Notes: generated by a model from the sequence alone, not told the origin. A stretch of 64,000 nt of DNA from Novosphingobium guangzhouense (GCF_002896965.1 NZ_LYMM01000033.1:17359-81358); one strand, 5' to 3'. Shown: positions 9,996-19,190, counted from the first letter of the stretch. Numbers and translations are program-made.

Positions 9996-11624
9996 GTGTA
10001 CGCAAGCAGTCCTCAATCCTCCCGGCGTGACGCGGATGACCCCCAGATCGACATCGTCGCTCTGGGCATCGTTACTGCGGCTATCATCCTGTTCGTCGCC
10101 ACCGGCAGTGCAATCGGGCCTGCGGTTGTGCGCTCGCTTGCCGGAGAGGGTCCGGGGCCGGACAATTTCCTGCTCAACGCCTTCCTGCTGAACATCGCCA
10201 TCATCATCTTCGGCTGGAGCCGCTACCGCGAACTGTGCGAAGAGATCATCGAAGGCCGCGCCGCCGAGCGTGAAGCCCGCCACCTTGCCGAAACCGATTC
10301 GCTCACCGGCTTTCACAATCGCCGCAGCTTCAACCACAGCGTCGAAGCGCTGATTGACCGCGCCGTTACGGACGGCAAGGCGGTTGCGGTGCTGATGGTC
10401 GATCTCGACAACTTCAAGCAGGTCAACGACTACAACGGCCACGCCACCGGCGATCGCCTGCTGGTGGAATGCGCGCGCCGCATCACTGCCGCGCTTCCCC
10501 AGAATACCGTGGTCGGCCGCATCGGCGGAGACGAATTCGCCGTGGCGATGGCTTTCGACCGCCTCCAGAGCGAGGGGGTCGACCGTACTGCGGCCGCGCT
10601 GGTGCAGGCGATCGCGGAAGGTTCGCGAAGCAGTTCGACGACTATCGAAGTCACCGCCTCGATCGGACTTGCCCGCGCCGAATCGCGCACAACCTCTGCG
10701 CAGGCGCTGCTCGAAATGGCGGACGTGGCGATGTACCACGCCAAGCGGCAGGGCCGGAACCAGTTCTCCTGGTACGAACCGCAGATGGCCCATGAAATGC
10801 GCTTTCGCGCCGATCTGGAAGCAGGCATCCGCGCCGGCATCCCGCGCGGCGAATTCGTGCCCTTCTACGAACAGCAGGTCGATCTCCAGACGGGCGAACT
10901 GACCGGCTTCGAAATGCTGGCGCGCTGGGATTCGCCGCAGTTCGGCATCGTCGCGCCCGACATCTTCATCCCCGTGGCCGAAGAGATCGGCGCCATTGCC
11001 GAACTTTCGCGCAGCGTCATCGCGCAGGCGCTGGAAGACGCCCGCCTGTGGGATTCCCGGCTGACGCTGGCAGTGAACATCTCTCCCATCCAGCTGCGCG
11101 ACCCGTGGTTCGCGCAAAAGCTGCTGCGCATGCTGGTGGAAGCCAACTTCCCCCCGCAGCGGCTGGAGATCGAGATCACCGAAAGCTGCCTGCATCAGAA
11201 TCTCGGCCAGGTCCGCACCCTTGTGACCAGCCTCAAGAATCAGGGCGTGCGCATCAGCCTTGACGATTTCGGCACCGGCTACAGCTCGATCGGCCAGCTC
11301 AAGCAGTTGCCGTTCGACCGGATCAAGATCGACCGCAGCTTCGTTTCCAGCATGCTGGACGACGAGGACAGCGCCGCTATCGTCAAGGCGGTTGCCACGC
11401 TGGGCGAAGGACTGCACATGCCGGTCACCGCCGAGGGCATCGATACGCAGGACGTCCTCGACCGTCTGCGCCAGTACGGCAGCATCACCGGCCAGGGCTA
11501 TCTCTACGGTCGCCCCCGCCGCGCGGCCGAACTTGGCGAATGGCTGTCGGAAGAAGGCCCGGCCGATATGCCAGTGCCGCAGACGCCCCAGGCACCGGAT
11601 ACACAGCAGGCAAAGCGCGCCTGA
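9996..11624 (+). CDS. GGDEF-EAL cyclic-di-GMP protein
   Basis: 542-residue c-di-GMP turnover protein. Two hydrophobic helices lie near residues 20-75. The GGDEF domain (DSLTGFHNRR, active site IGGDEF) lies around 100-260 and the EAL domain around 285-520. The EAL signature reads EML instead of EAL, but downstream residues (EITES, DDFGTGYSS, IKIDRSF, AEGI) are conserved, so phosphodiesterase activity is likely retained. The start is a GTG at 9996 preceded by a strong GGAGGGGG site. Confidence 0.9.
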   Translation: MYASSPQSSRRDADDPQIDIVALGIVTAAIILFVATGSAIGPAVVRSLAGEGPGPDNFLLNAFLLNIAIIIFGWSRYRELCEEIIEGRAAEREARHLAETDSLTGFHNRRSFNHSVEALIDRAVTDGKAVAVLMVDLDNFKQVNDYNGHATGDRLLVECARRITAALPQNTVVGRIGGDEFAVAMAFDRLQSEGVDRTAAALVQAIAEGSRSSSTTIEVTASIGLARAESRTTSAQALLEMADVAMYHAKRQGRNQFSWYEPQMAHEMRFRADLEAGIRAGIPRGEFVPFYEQQVDLQTGELTGFEMLARWDSPQFGIVAPDIFIPVAEEIGAIAELSRSVIAQALEDARLWDSRLTLAVNISPIQLRDPWFAQKLLRMLVEANFPPQRLEIEITESCLHQNLGQVRTLVTSLKNQGVRISLDDFGTGYSSIGQLKQLPFDRIKIDRSFVSSMLDDEDSAAIVKAVATLGEGLHMPVTAEGIDTQDVLDRLRQYGSITGQGYLYGRPRRAAELGEWLSEEGPADMPVPQTPQAPDTQQAKRA

Positions 11625-11675
11625 GCCCGACGATGGTACTGGACCTTCCCCCCCGCAGCACCTAAATCGCGCGCC

Positions 11676-12506
11676 ATGCGGATCGACTTCACCAAGATGC
11701 ATGGCCTGGGCAACGACTTCATCGTGCTTGACGCCCGCTCGCGCCCCCTGCCCCCGGTGGATGCCGCCTTCGCCGCTGCGCTGGCGGATCGCCACACCGG
11801 CATCGGCTGCGATCAGCTCATCGTGCTTGAACCCTCGATCGATGCCGACTTTCGCATGCGCATCTTCAACGCCGACGGCAGCGAAGTGGAGGCATGCGGC
11901 AATGCCACCCGCGCGGTCGGCCTGCTGCACGGCAAGCCCGCCCGGATCGAGACGCTGGGCGGCCTCGTCGCCTCCACGCCGACCGACGCGGGGATCAGCG
12001 TCCAGATGGGCAAGCCCCGCTTCGACTGGGACGCGATTCCCCTTGCCTACGCCATGGACACCCACGCCATGCCCGTCGCGTGGGAAGAACTGACCAACCC
12101 CATCGCGGTCAACGTCGGCAATCCGCACGTGATCTTCTTCGTCGCCGATCCCTACGCGATCGACATGGCCCGCATCGGCCCGATGATCGAGACTGATCCC
12201 CTGTTTCCAGAACGCATCAACGTCAACGTCGCCGCCATAACCGCGCGCGATGCCATTACCCTTCGCGTGTGGGAGCGTGGCGCCGGCCTGACCCGCGCCT
12301 GCGGCACCGGCGCCTGCGCCACCGCAATCGGCGCAATGAAGCGCGGCCTTGTCGACCGCCGCGTCACCGTGACGCTGCCCGGCGGCCCGCTCGTCATCGA
12401 ATGGCGCGAGGATGGTGAGATCATCATGACCGGCCCCGCGACCGAGGCGTTCCGCGGCTCGTTCGATGCGACAGACTTCGGGGCGCACCTCAGGATTCCC
12501 GTTTGA
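11676..12506 (+). CDS. dapF: Diaminopimelate epimerase
   Basis: PLP-independent racemase converting LL- to meso-diaminopimelate for lysine and peptidoglycan. The two active-site cysteines are C74 (ACGNATRA) and C209 (RACGTGACAT). 276 residues is the normal size. Its stop overlaps the TTG start of mtaB by four bases, implying translational coupling in a dapF-mtaB-ftsY-ispZ unit. Confidence 0.96.
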   Translation: MRIDFTKMHGLGNDFIVLDARSRPLPPVDAAFAAALADRHTGIGCDQLIVLEPSIDADFRMRIFNADGSEVEACGNATRAVGLLHGKPARIETLGGLVASTPTDAGISVQMGKPRFDWDAIPLAYAMDTHAMPVAWEELTNPIAVNVGNPHVIFFVADPYAIDMARIGPMIETDPLFPERINVNVAAITARDAITLRVWERGAGLTRACGTGACATAIGAMKRGLVDRRVTVTLPGGPLVIEWREDGEIIMTGPATEAFRGSFDATDFGAHLRIPV

Positions 12507-13681
12507 CGCTCGAAGTCCATTCGCTCGGCTGCCGCCTGAACCTGGCCGAGAGCGAAACCCTGCGCGGCCTGCTGGGCGAGGCCGAAAACCTTGTGGTCAT
12601 CAACTCCTGCGCGGTCACGGCCGAAGCCGTGCGACAGACCCGGCAGGCGATCCGCCGTGCCCGCAAGGCCCGCCCCGAAGCACGCCTGCTCGTCACCGGC
12701 TGCGCCGCCGAGGTTGAGCGTGCAGCCCTTGCCGCCATGCCCGAGGTCGACGGCCTGATCGCCAACACCGCCAAGCTCGACCCGCGCGCGTGGAACGTGC
12801 CGCCCTCTGCCCCCGTGCCCGAAACGCGCACGCACACCCGCGCCTTCGTGCAGGTGCAGAACGGCTGCGACCATGCCTGCACCTTCTGCGTCATCCCGCA
12901 AGGCCGGGGCCCAAGCCGCTCACGCACCGTGGCGCAAGTGCTGGAGGACGTCGCCCGCCACCTCGACGCGGGCGTGGGCGAAGTGATCCTGACCGGCGTC
13001 GACCTTACTTCATGGGGCGGTGATCTTCCCGGCGCGCCGCGCCTCGGCACGCTGGCAGAGGCGATCCTGGCCCGCTTCCCCGCCCTGCCGCGCCTGCGCC
13101 TCTCTTCGATCGACGGGGCCGAGGTGGACGACCTGCTGTTCGACCTCATCGCATCCCAGGCGCGGGTCATGCCGCATGTCCACCTCTCGCTGCAGCACGG
13201 CCACGACCTGATCCTCAAGCGCATGAAGCGCCGCCATTCGCGCGCCGATGCGCTGGGCCTTGTCGCAGCCCTGCGCGCCCGCCGCCCCGAGATCGCCATC
13301 GGTGCCGATCTCATCGCCGGTTTCCCGACCGAGGATGAGGACGCGCACGCGGCCAACCTCTCCATCATCGCGGAGCTTGGCGTCGTTCACGGCCACATCT
13401 TCCCCTATTCGCCGCGCCCCGGCACGCCTGCCGCGCGCATGCCGCAGGTGGAACACGCGACGATCCGCGCCCGCGCGGCGCAATTGCGCGCAAAGGTGGC
13501 TGAAACCCGCGCATCGTGGCTTGCCGCACATCTGGACAAGCCGCTATGGGTGCTCGCCGAAAAGGGCGGGACCGGCCACGCGGCCGACTTCGCGCCCGTC
13601 CGGGTGCCCCCCGGCACGCCACCCGGCGCGCTGGTGGAGGTGATCCCGACAAGAATAGTCGAAGGAATGCTGGAAGCATGA
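12503..13681 (+). CDS. mtaB: tRNA t6A37 methylthiotransferase MtaB
   Basis: Radical-SAM enzyme that adds a methylthio group to t6A at tRNA position 37. The N-terminal UPF0004 domain (cysteines in SLGCRLN, NSCAV and TGCAA) is followed by the radical SAM CxxxCxxC at C122, C126 and C129, and a C-terminal TRAM-like region. At 392 residues it is typical of MtaB rather than MiaB. The start is TTG, overlapping the dapF stop (TTGA); the stop overlaps the ftsY start (ATGA). Confidence 0.92.
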   Translation: MTLEVHSLGCRLNLAESETLRGLLGEAENLVVINSCAVTAEAVRQTRQAIRRARKARPEARLLVTGCAAEVERAALAAMPEVDGLIANTAKLDPRAWNVPPSAPVPETRTHTRAFVQVQNGCDHACTFCVIPQGRGPSRSRTVAQVLEDVARHLDAGVGEVILTGVDLTSWGGDLPGAPRLGTLAEAILARFPALPRLRLSSIDGAEVDDLLFDLIASQARVMPHVHLSLQHGHDLILKRMKRRHSRADALGLVAALRARRPEIAIGADLIAGFPTEDEDAHAANLSIIAELGVVHGHIFPYSPRPGTPAARMPQVEHATIRARAAQLRAKVAETRASWLAAHLDKPLWVLAEKGGTGHAADFAPVRVPPGTPPGALVEVIPTRIVEGMLEA

Positions 13682-14616
13682 ATACCCCCGACCAGAGCAC
13701 GGGCGACTGGTCCGACCGCCTCTTCGGCGGCTTTCGCAAGACCTCGGAACGCCTTGCGGGCAATCTTGCCGGGCTGGGTGGCGGATCGCGCCTGACCACG
13801 GCCCAGCTTGACGCGCTGGAAGATGCACTGATCATGTCGGACCTCGGCCCCCGCGCCGCCGCCCGCATCCGCGACCGGCTGGCAGAAGAGCGCTTCGAAC
13901 GCGACGCCGACGAACGCGCCATCATGGAAGTGGCCGCCCGCGAAATCGCGGAAATCCTGCGCCCGGTCGCCAAGCCTCTGGACATCGTGGCCTTCCCGCG
14001 CCCGCAGGTGATCCTGGTCATCGGCGTCAACGGGTCGGGCAAGACCACCACGATCGCAAAGCTGGCGCATCTTTTCCAGGAACAGGACTATTCGGTGATG
14101 CTGGCGGCGGGCGATACCTTCCGCGCCGCCGCAATCGGCCAGCTCGGCGTCTGGGCCGATCGCCTGTCGATCCCGATCATCAAGGGCCCTGAAGGCGGCG
14201 ACCCCGCCTCCATCGTGTTCGATGCGGTAAAGGCGGCCACCGAACAGGGCATCGATGCGCTGATCGTCGATACCGCCGGGCGCCTGCAGAACAAGCGCGA
14301 ACTGATGGACGAACTGGCCAAGATCCGCCGCGTCCTCGGCCGCCTGAACCCGGCGGCGCCGCATGACGTGGTGCTGGTTCTGGATGCCACCAACGGCCAG
14401 AACGCGCTATCGCAGATCGAAATCTTCAAGGAAGTGGCGGGCGTATCGGGCCTGATCATGACCAAGCTGGACGGCACCGCGCGCGGCGGCGTCCTCGTCG
14501 CGGCGGCCGAACAGTACGGCCTGCCCATCCACGCCATCGGCGTCGGCGAAAAGATCGACGACCTGCGCCCCTTCAACCCCGACCTGCTCGCGCGGGTCAT
14601 CGCGGGGATCGCGTGA
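13678..14616 (+). CDS. ftsY: Signal recognition particle receptor FtsY
   Basis: SRP GTPase docking ribosome-nascent chain complexes at the membrane. The N domain covers about 15-100 and the G domain has the P-loop GVNGSGKT at 116-123, DTAGRLQN near 200 and TKLDGTARGG near 262. The long acidic A domain of E. coli FtsY is absent, as usual in alphaproteobacteria. 312 residues. ATG 13678 overlaps the mtaB stop. Confidence 0.96.
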   Translation: MNTPDQSTGDWSDRLFGGFRKTSERLAGNLAGLGGGSRLTTAQLDALEDALIMSDLGPRAAARIRDRLAEERFERDADERAIMEVAAREIAEILRPVAKPLDIVAFPRPQVILVIGVNGSGKTTTIAKLAHLFQEQDYSVMLAAGDTFRAAAIGQLGVWADRLSIPIIKGPEGGDPASIVFDAVKAATEQGIDALIVDTAGRLQNKRELMDELAKIRRVLGRLNPAAPHDVVLVLDATNGQNALSQIEIFKEVAGVSGLIMTKLDGTARGGVLVAAAEQYGLPIHAIGVGEKIDDLRPFNPDLLARVIAGIA

Positions 14617-15263
14617 TGAGCGGCGCGCAAAAATCCAAGCCCAAAAGCTCCTGGCTGAACCTGCTGGTCGATTTCGGCCCGCTGCTGGTGTTCTTCCTTG
14701 CCTATCGCCACTGGGCGCCCGATGGCGATGCCAACCCGATCGCCACCGTCACCGCCGTGATCAAGGGCACCGTGGCCTTCATGGTCGCCACCGTGGCGGC
14801 GCTGATCGTCTCCAAGTGGCGGCTCGGCCACGTTTCGCCGATGCTGTGGCTGACCACCGTGCTGATCCTGGGCTTCGGCGCGCTGACGGTGATATTCCGC
14901 AACGCCATCTTCATCCAGCTCAAGCCCACCGCCGTCTACCTGATGTTCTCCGCCGTGCTGTTCATCGGACTGTGGCGCGGCAAGGCCATGCTCAAGTACC
15001 TGCTGCAAGCCGCCTTCGAAGGGCTGGACGAAGACGGCTGGATGAAGCTGTCGCGCAACTGGGCGTGGTTCTTCCTGGCGCTGGCGGTGCTGAACACCGT
15101 GCTGGTCTACACCGTCAGCTTCGACACCTGGCTGCAGGCCAAGCTCTGGGGCTTCACGGTGCTCTCGTTCCTGTTCACGTTCTCGCAGCTGCCGATGGTG
15201 CTGCGCCACGGCATGGGCGAAAGCGGCAAGGACGAACTGGTCGAAAACCCGCCGCACGATTGA
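14616..15263 (+). CDS. ispZ: Inner membrane-spanning protein YciB / septation protein A
   Basis: 215-residue polytopic inner-membrane protein with about five to six hydrophobic segments. The start KSSWLNLLVDFGPLLVFF and the later WKLSRNWAWFF-like segment (MKLSRNWAWFF) are typical of the YciB/IspZ family, linked to cell-envelope synthesis and septation. It overlaps the ftsY stop (TGATG), and is the last gene of the dapF unit. Confidence 0.9.
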   Translation: MSGAQKSKPKSSWLNLLVDFGPLLVFFLAYRHWAPDGDANPIATVTAVIKGTVAFMVATVAALIVSKWRLGHVSPMLWLTTVLILGFGALTVIFRNAIFIQLKPTAVYLMFSAVLFIGLWRGKAMLKYLLQAAFEGLDEDGWMKLSRNWAWFFLALAVLNTVLVYTVSFDTWLQAKLWGFTVLSFLFTFSQLPMVLRHGMGESGKDELVENPPHD

Positions 15264-15595
15264 GGCCGTGGCCAAAGCTGCGCCATGCGCCAACGGCGAC
15301 GCTTGCCGGGCTGCATAAGCCGGTTTGCGCCGGTCGGTGTCACTGCCCCATGCTCCCGTGTGAAGCGTCCGGAGCCACAGCGCCCAGCCTCAGCGGCTTC
15401 GACAAGCTCAGCCTGAGCGGTGTTGGAAGGTCTGACACGGGTGAACGGCGTACGTTCTGTGTCAGCCCATCGTCACCCTGAACTTGTTTCAGGGTCCATC
15501 CGGCAGTTGGTGCCGGAGCGCTGTGCCGCAAACCGCGCCGTCGGTTCGCGAACAATTGGAACTGGGCTATCGGCTTGATGGACCCTGAAACAAGT
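15264..15595. repeat. Gene-free segment with sphingomonad-type dispersed repeats
   Basis: No convincing ORF. At 15388-15425 there is the inverted repeat CTCAGCGGCTTCGACAAGCT... AGCCTGAGCGG. At 15474-15501 (CACCCTGAACTTGTTTCAGG, then GTCCATC) and at 15577-15604 the same 25-base element recurs in reverse orientation, so the two copies could fold as a long cruciform around a 75-bp spacer. These resemble the REP-like elements common in sphingomonad intergenic DNA. Confidence 0.75.
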
Positions 15596-15814
15596 TCAGG
15601 ATGACGGCGGATTTGAGTGATGGCGGTCGCGCCGGGTTCTCTTGCGATGGTCCGCTATCGTCCAAGCGATAAGTCCGACTGGCGTGATGGCAAGCACAAT
15701 GGCCAACGTCCGCGACGCGACATTTAGTCCTGCGAACCCGAAGCTGAGAAATGCGAGGAGCGCGCAAATGGCCGCTGTGGGAACAAAAACTAGCAGCCGT
15801 ATCGCGGTATTCAT
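15596..15814 (-). CDS. Small two-helix membrane protein, 72 aa
   Basis: ATG 15814 is preceded by a strong GGGAGGAAAT site. The product has two hydrophobic segments (residues about 3-25 and 30-50), then a short basic tail HRKRTRRDRHH. The last codons run into the dispersed repeat at 15577-15604, so the stop codon was probably donated by that repeat. No function recognised. Confidence 0.55.
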   Translation of the reverse strand: MNTAIRLLVFVPTAAICALLAFLSFGFAGLNVASRTLAIVLAITPVGLIAWTIADHRKRTRRDRHHSNPPSS

Positions 15815-15970
15815 AAGATTTCCTCCCGACACGTTTTACAACACTCAGGGGCAGCAAGGTGCGCCTGTCGGGAACGACCACAACCGGACGTTTGCCGACC
15901 GCCCGCTTTCCTACACGCTGTCGCATCCATTACGTTGCAACAATGCTCCCCTTGGCACGATCCGCCACCC

Positions 15971-16078
15971 CAAGGTTACACTGCAAGGTGACACCTGCCT
16001 CGCGCAAGGTGACACGTCGCCCGCCGAATGTGTCACCTTGCAGCCCTAAGGTGACACATTTCACCCGCAAGGTGACAC
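15971..16078. repeat. Cluster of GCAAGGTGACAC repeats
   Basis: Perfect copies of the 12-mer at 15983-15994, 16004-16015 and 16067-16078, a one-base variant at 16046-16057, a looser copy at 15971-15981, and one inverted perfect copy at 16030-16041. Copies 16004-16015 and 16030-16041 can form a 12-bp hairpin with a 14-base loop. The region is about 110 bp after the b-subunit gene's stop side and contains no ORF I believe. Confidence 0.8.
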
Positions 16079-16125
16079 CCTTTCCCTCTGGACCGTGTAA
16101 ACCGTGTCAACCTGCCACGCAGGCA

Positions 16126-16160
16126 ACAAAAAAGCCCCCGTCCCGAAGACGGAGGCTCTT
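16126..16160 (-). terminator. Terminator of the F0 ATP synthase operon
   Basis: GC hairpin AGCCCCCGTC / GACGGAGGCT with loop CCGAA, followed on the minus strand by a run of T residues, 30 bp after the atpF stop. Confidence 0.85.
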
Positions 16161-16189
16161 TTTCGCTTACCCGCAAGGGCAAAAGCGGA

Positions 16190-16774
16190 TCAGATCCCGG
16201 CGATCGCCTGGTCCACCAGTGCCTTGTCGGCAGTGGCGGAATGGTTCGCAGCGATCAGGCTCTTTGCGGCAGCTGCAGCGGCAGCGGCAGCCTGATTGCG
16301 CAGATCGGTCACCGCAGCCAGTTCAGCGGCCGCGATCTTGTCCTGCGCCATCTTTTCACGGCGAGCGATGGTCTCGGTCGTGTCCGCCTCGGCCTTGGCG
16401 ACAATCGCCTCGGCTTCATGGCGAGCGTGGTCGAGCATCGCGGCCGCATCCTTCTCGGCGTTCGCGATCTTGTCCGCGTACTCCTTGCGAAGCGCTTCGG
16501 CCTCGGCGCGCAGCGACTTGGCTTCGGCGAGCTGCGCCTTGATCTCTGCAATCTTGGCATCAAGGCCATTGCCGATCATCTTGGGCACGCCCTTCCACGC
16601 AAGGATCGCGAGCAGGACGATCATCGAAGCGCTGACAACCGCAACCGGCGGCGCGAAGCCGAGGAACAGCGGTTCGGCGTGATGCTCGGTCGAAGCGTGA
16701 GTCGCTTCCGCACCCGTCACTTCGGCGGCTTCGTGGTCGAGACCGTGCTCGACGGCGGCGTTTGCGTCAGCCAT
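16190..16774 (-). CDS. atpF: ATP synthase F0 subunit b
   Basis: 194 residues. An acidic/His-rich N-terminal extension of about 40 residues precedes one membrane helix (PVAVVSASMIVLLAILAWKG) and a long charged coiled coil, the peripheral stalk. It is the last gene of the a-c-b'-b cluster and overlaps the b' gene by 8 bases. In alphaproteobacteria the second b-type gene is normally the canonical b subunit; the b/b' assignment rests on order. Confidence 0.9.
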   Translation of the reverse strand: MADANAAVEHGLDHEAAEVTGAEATHASTEHHAEPLFLGFAPPVAVVSASMIVLLAILAWKGVPKMIGNGLDAKIAEIKAQLAEAKSLRAEAEALRKEYADKIANAEKDAAAMLDHARHEAEAIVAKAEADTTETIARREKMAQDKIAAAELAAVTDLRNQAAAAAAAAAKSLIAANHSATADKALVDQAIAGI

Positions 16775-17261
16775 GGACCAGGTTCTCCTTCACGGCGCCG
16801 CGCACGGCGGCATCGTCGAGCGAAAGGCCGGCGATGCGGTTGACGATGTCACGGGTCGCTTCGGCAGCGACGCCTTCGATATCGTCGGCAGCGGCACGGC
16901 GCGCGTCTGCGATGCGGGTTTCCGCACCTGCCAGAGTGGCGTCGATGGAAGCTTGTGCAGTCGCAAGGCGCTGTTCGGCTGCGGCTGCGGCCTTGGCACG
17001 CGCTTCAGCGATGGTGCCCTGCGCTTCGGCGCGGTTGGCGTTCTCGCGGGTGCGCCAGGAAGCCTCCTCGGCATCGGCCTGGGCACGTGCGGCTTCGGCT
17101 GCCTTGAGGTCGGCGGCGATCTGGTTGTCACGGCTGGCGACGGTGTCCATCACCTTCGGCACCATGCCCCGTCCGACGACGAAGAAAGTGATCCCGAAGA
17201 AGATCAACAGCCAGAAGATCTGGCTGGAGTAGAACTCGCCTAGCTGAGCGATCTGAGGCAT
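16767..17261 (-). CDS. atpG: ATP synthase F0 subunit b'
   Basis: 164 residues with one N-terminal membrane helix (FWLLIFFGITFFVVG) then a coiled coil rich in Ala, Glu and Arg. It pairs with the b subunit to form the heterodimeric stator stalk found in photosynthetic bacteria and alphaproteobacteria. It lies between atpE and atpF. Some annotations call this gene atpX or atpF2. Confidence 0.88.
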   Translation of the reverse strand: MPQIAQLGEFYSSQIFWLLIFFGITFFVVGRGMVPKVMDTVASRDNQIAADLKAAEAARAQADAEEASWRTRENANRAEAQGTIAEARAKAAAAAEQRLATAQASIDATLAGAETRIADARRAAADDIEGVAAEATRDIVNRIAGLSLDDAAVRGAVKENLVHG

Positions 17262-17373
17262 GGGTTCAGCCCTGTCTCGAAGGTAGCCGGAAAAAATCTT
17301 GAAGCCGGAAAAGCCCCGGCCGCCTTACCAAAGGGTTCGGGCGGCCGGAAGCGATCCGGTCAAACGCGTGCGA

Positions 17374-17598
17374 TCAGGCGAAGATCAGCAGCGCGGCAAT
17401 GACGAACGAGAGCAGGCCCAGAAGCTCGGCACCGGCGAAGCCGATGAACAGGCGGCCCTGCTGGGCGTCAGCGGCGCCCGGATTGCGCAGTGCGCCTTCA
17501 AGGAACTTGGCGAAAACGTTGCCCACGCCGATCGAGGCAAGGCCAGCGCCGATTGCAGCGAAACCGGCTCCGAGCAGCTTTGCAGCTTCTGCGTCCAT
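17374..17598 (-). CDS. atpE: ATP synthase F0 subunit c
   Basis: 74-residue hairpin of two membrane helices. The proton-carrying carboxylate is E58 in GFAGAELLGLL, and the polar loop is ALRNPGA. Glycine-rich first helix (GAGFAAIGAGLASIGVG) packs the rotor ring. Located between atpB and the b' gene. Confidence 0.97.
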   Translation of the reverse strand: MDAEAAKLLGAGFAAIGAGLASIGVGNVFAKFLEGALRNPGAADAQQGRLFIGFAGAELLGLLSFVIAALLIFA

Positions 17599-17643
17599 AT
17601 CAAAAACTCCCTTTGGTGTGCCCGCAAATGTGGCGAAAAAAGA

Positions 17644-18426
17644 TCAGTGAAGGTTCTCGGCGTCGTTGAGATAGACGCAGGTGAGAAGAGCGAAGACGTA
17701 TGCCTGGATACCGGCAACCAGCAGTTCCAGCGCGCAGATGCCGACCATCAGCAGGAAGCTGGGCAGACCGGCGATCACGAACAGCGCAGGCCCGGCGTTG
17801 CCGCCCGAGATCACGAAGCTCGAAAGCACTTCAAGCAGGACGTGGCCGGCCATCATCGCAACGAAGAGACGCAGGCCAAGGCTGAAGGGACGCACGAGGA
17901 ACGAGATCAGTTCGACCACGAAGATGATCGGGATCATCGGCACCGGCGTACCATGCGGCACGAAGAGCGAGAAGAAGTGCAGCTTGTGCTTGGCGAAGCC
18001 GACGATCAGCACGATCGAGAACGACAGCACTGCGAGAACGCCGGTGGCCGAGAAGTGGCTGGTGAAGGTAAAGGCGTGAACGCCCACCACGCCAAGCGGC
18101 ATCAGGCCCAGGAAGTTCGCAAAAAGGATGAACATGAACAGCGAGAAGATGTACGGAACGTACTTCTTGCCGTTCTTGCCAACGTTCGCGGCCAGCATCC
18201 CGTCGATGAAACCGGTGAAGGTCTCCACCGCCATCTGCCAGCGTCCGGGCACAAGCTGACGCTTCATGCCGCCCGCAACGAACACGATCAGCGCGAGGGT
18301 GGCGATGGCCATCCACAGCGCACTGTTGGTGAAGGCGATATTGTAACCGGCAATGTTCCAGTCCGCGCCCGCCAGCTTTTCAAGCTGGAACTGGTGCATC
18401 GGATCGAGCTTCGCTTCGGCTGCCAC
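17644..18426 (-). CDS. atpB: ATP synthase F0 subunit a
   Basis: 260-residue polytopic subunit forming the proton half-channels. The C-terminal helix region contains SLGLRLFVAMMAGHVLLEV with the essential Arg, and the last helix ends GIQAYVFALLTCVYLNDA. It begins the F0 gene series after the AtpI-like gene, 45 bp upstream of atpE. Confidence 0.96.
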   Translation of the reverse strand: MAAEAKLDPMHQFQLEKLAGADWNIAGYNIAFTNSALWMAIATLALIVFVAGGMKRQLVPGRWQMAVETFTGFIDGMLAANVGKNGKKYVPYIFSLFMFILFANFLGLMPLGVVGVHAFTFTSHFSATGVLAVLSFSIVLIVGFAKHKLHFFSLFVPHGTPVPMIPIIFVVELISFLVRPFSLGLRLFVAMMAGHVLLEVLSSFVISGGNAGPALFVIAGLPSFLLMVGICALELLVAGIQAYVFALLTCVYLNDAENLH

Positions 18427-18478
18427 GCGATTACCCCTGTCGCCTATTGAACGACAGCGCCCCTCTTCCCATCTCGGG

Positions 18479-18799
18479 TCAGTCGGAGCGCTGGTTCGAA
18501 ATCCGTATTATGTTCCTGAAAGCAATGCCGATCCCTACGAACAGCATCACCATCAGACTCAAGGCCATATATCCGCTGAAATGGCCGATAAGCCACCCCA
18601 GGAACAGACCGCCCGCGATCCCTCCCAGCAATTCCGAAAGTACGCGGTTTCCCATGCGATAGCTTGCATCGGTTTCCGCGCCGGCCTTCGGTCGGTTGCG
18701 TTCCTCTTCCCGCTCGCGAAGGGCTTTCAGCCTTTCGTCGAGCGAATCGATGCGCGCATCCTCGCCAACAGGGTCTCGTGCGGACGGTTCGTCGGTCAT
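18479..18799 (-). CDS. AtpZ/AtpI family protein
   Basis: 106 residues. A charged, Glu/Arg-rich N-terminal half (LDERLKALREREEE) is followed by two membrane helices (LSELLGGIAGGLFLGWLIG and LSLMVMLFVGIGIAF). AtpZ/AtpI proteins sit at the head of F0 operons and assist c-ring assembly or cation supply. It precedes atpB by 52 bp. Confidence 0.85.
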   Translation of the reverse strand: MTDEPSARDPVGEDARIDSLDERLKALREREEERNRPKAGAETDASYRMGNRVLSELLGGIAGGLFLGWLIGHFSGYMALSLMVMLFVGIGIAFRNIIRISNQRSD

Positions 18800-19184
18800 G
18801 TCACGTTCTCCTCACAATGACAGGAACGCTACACACAAACGACGGCTGCCCGCCAAGAGCACCGGCCCCTTAGGGTGGGGCTTATCCCGAGTCAACCGGG
18901 GCAGCGCCGCCGTGGGGCGCCTTGTTGACAGGACGGGGTGCAAGGAACGCGCGCAGATGAAGTATAACCGCCCCTGCTCAACCCGATACCGCAACAGCGA
19001 TACCCCAGGAGCAGACATGGAAAAGGCCGGAAAAGCGCACCCGCCCTCCGGCCTTTTCCTGATTCGTCAGTGCAGTGCGATCCATCGTGCCGGGCCTGCC
19101 TGACACTTCCGGTCGCCCGTCGATTTCACCGCCTCATGGACAACCTTTTGCAAGCCGGGATCAGGGCCCGGATCAGGGCCCGGA
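18800..19184. other. Gene-free interval between the F0 operon and ydbL
   Basis: About 385 bp with no credible ORF. It holds the likely F0 operon promoter near its left end and a strong palindrome at 19019-19059 (see terminator entry). Nothing else recognisable. Confidence 0.6.
19019..19059 (-). terminator. Hairpin terminator downstream of ydbL
   Basis: Perfect 12-bp inverted repeat GGAAAAGGCCGG / CCGGCCTTTTCC with a 17-base loop. The A/T outer half provides a T-run in both directions, so it could stop transcription from either side. Confidence 0.7.
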
Positions 19185-19190
19185 TCAGGG
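19154..19190. repeat. Three tandem copies of a 12-bp unit
   Basis: Unit GGATCAGGGCCC repeated about three times. The ydbL stop codon (19185-19187) lies inside the last copy, so copy-number change could alter the protein's last residues. Confidence 0.75.

Noticed and set aside
9969..12488. 839-codon minus-strand frame
   Set aside because: Antisense to the GGDEF-EAL and dapF genes, repetitive composition typical of GC-rich shadow frames.
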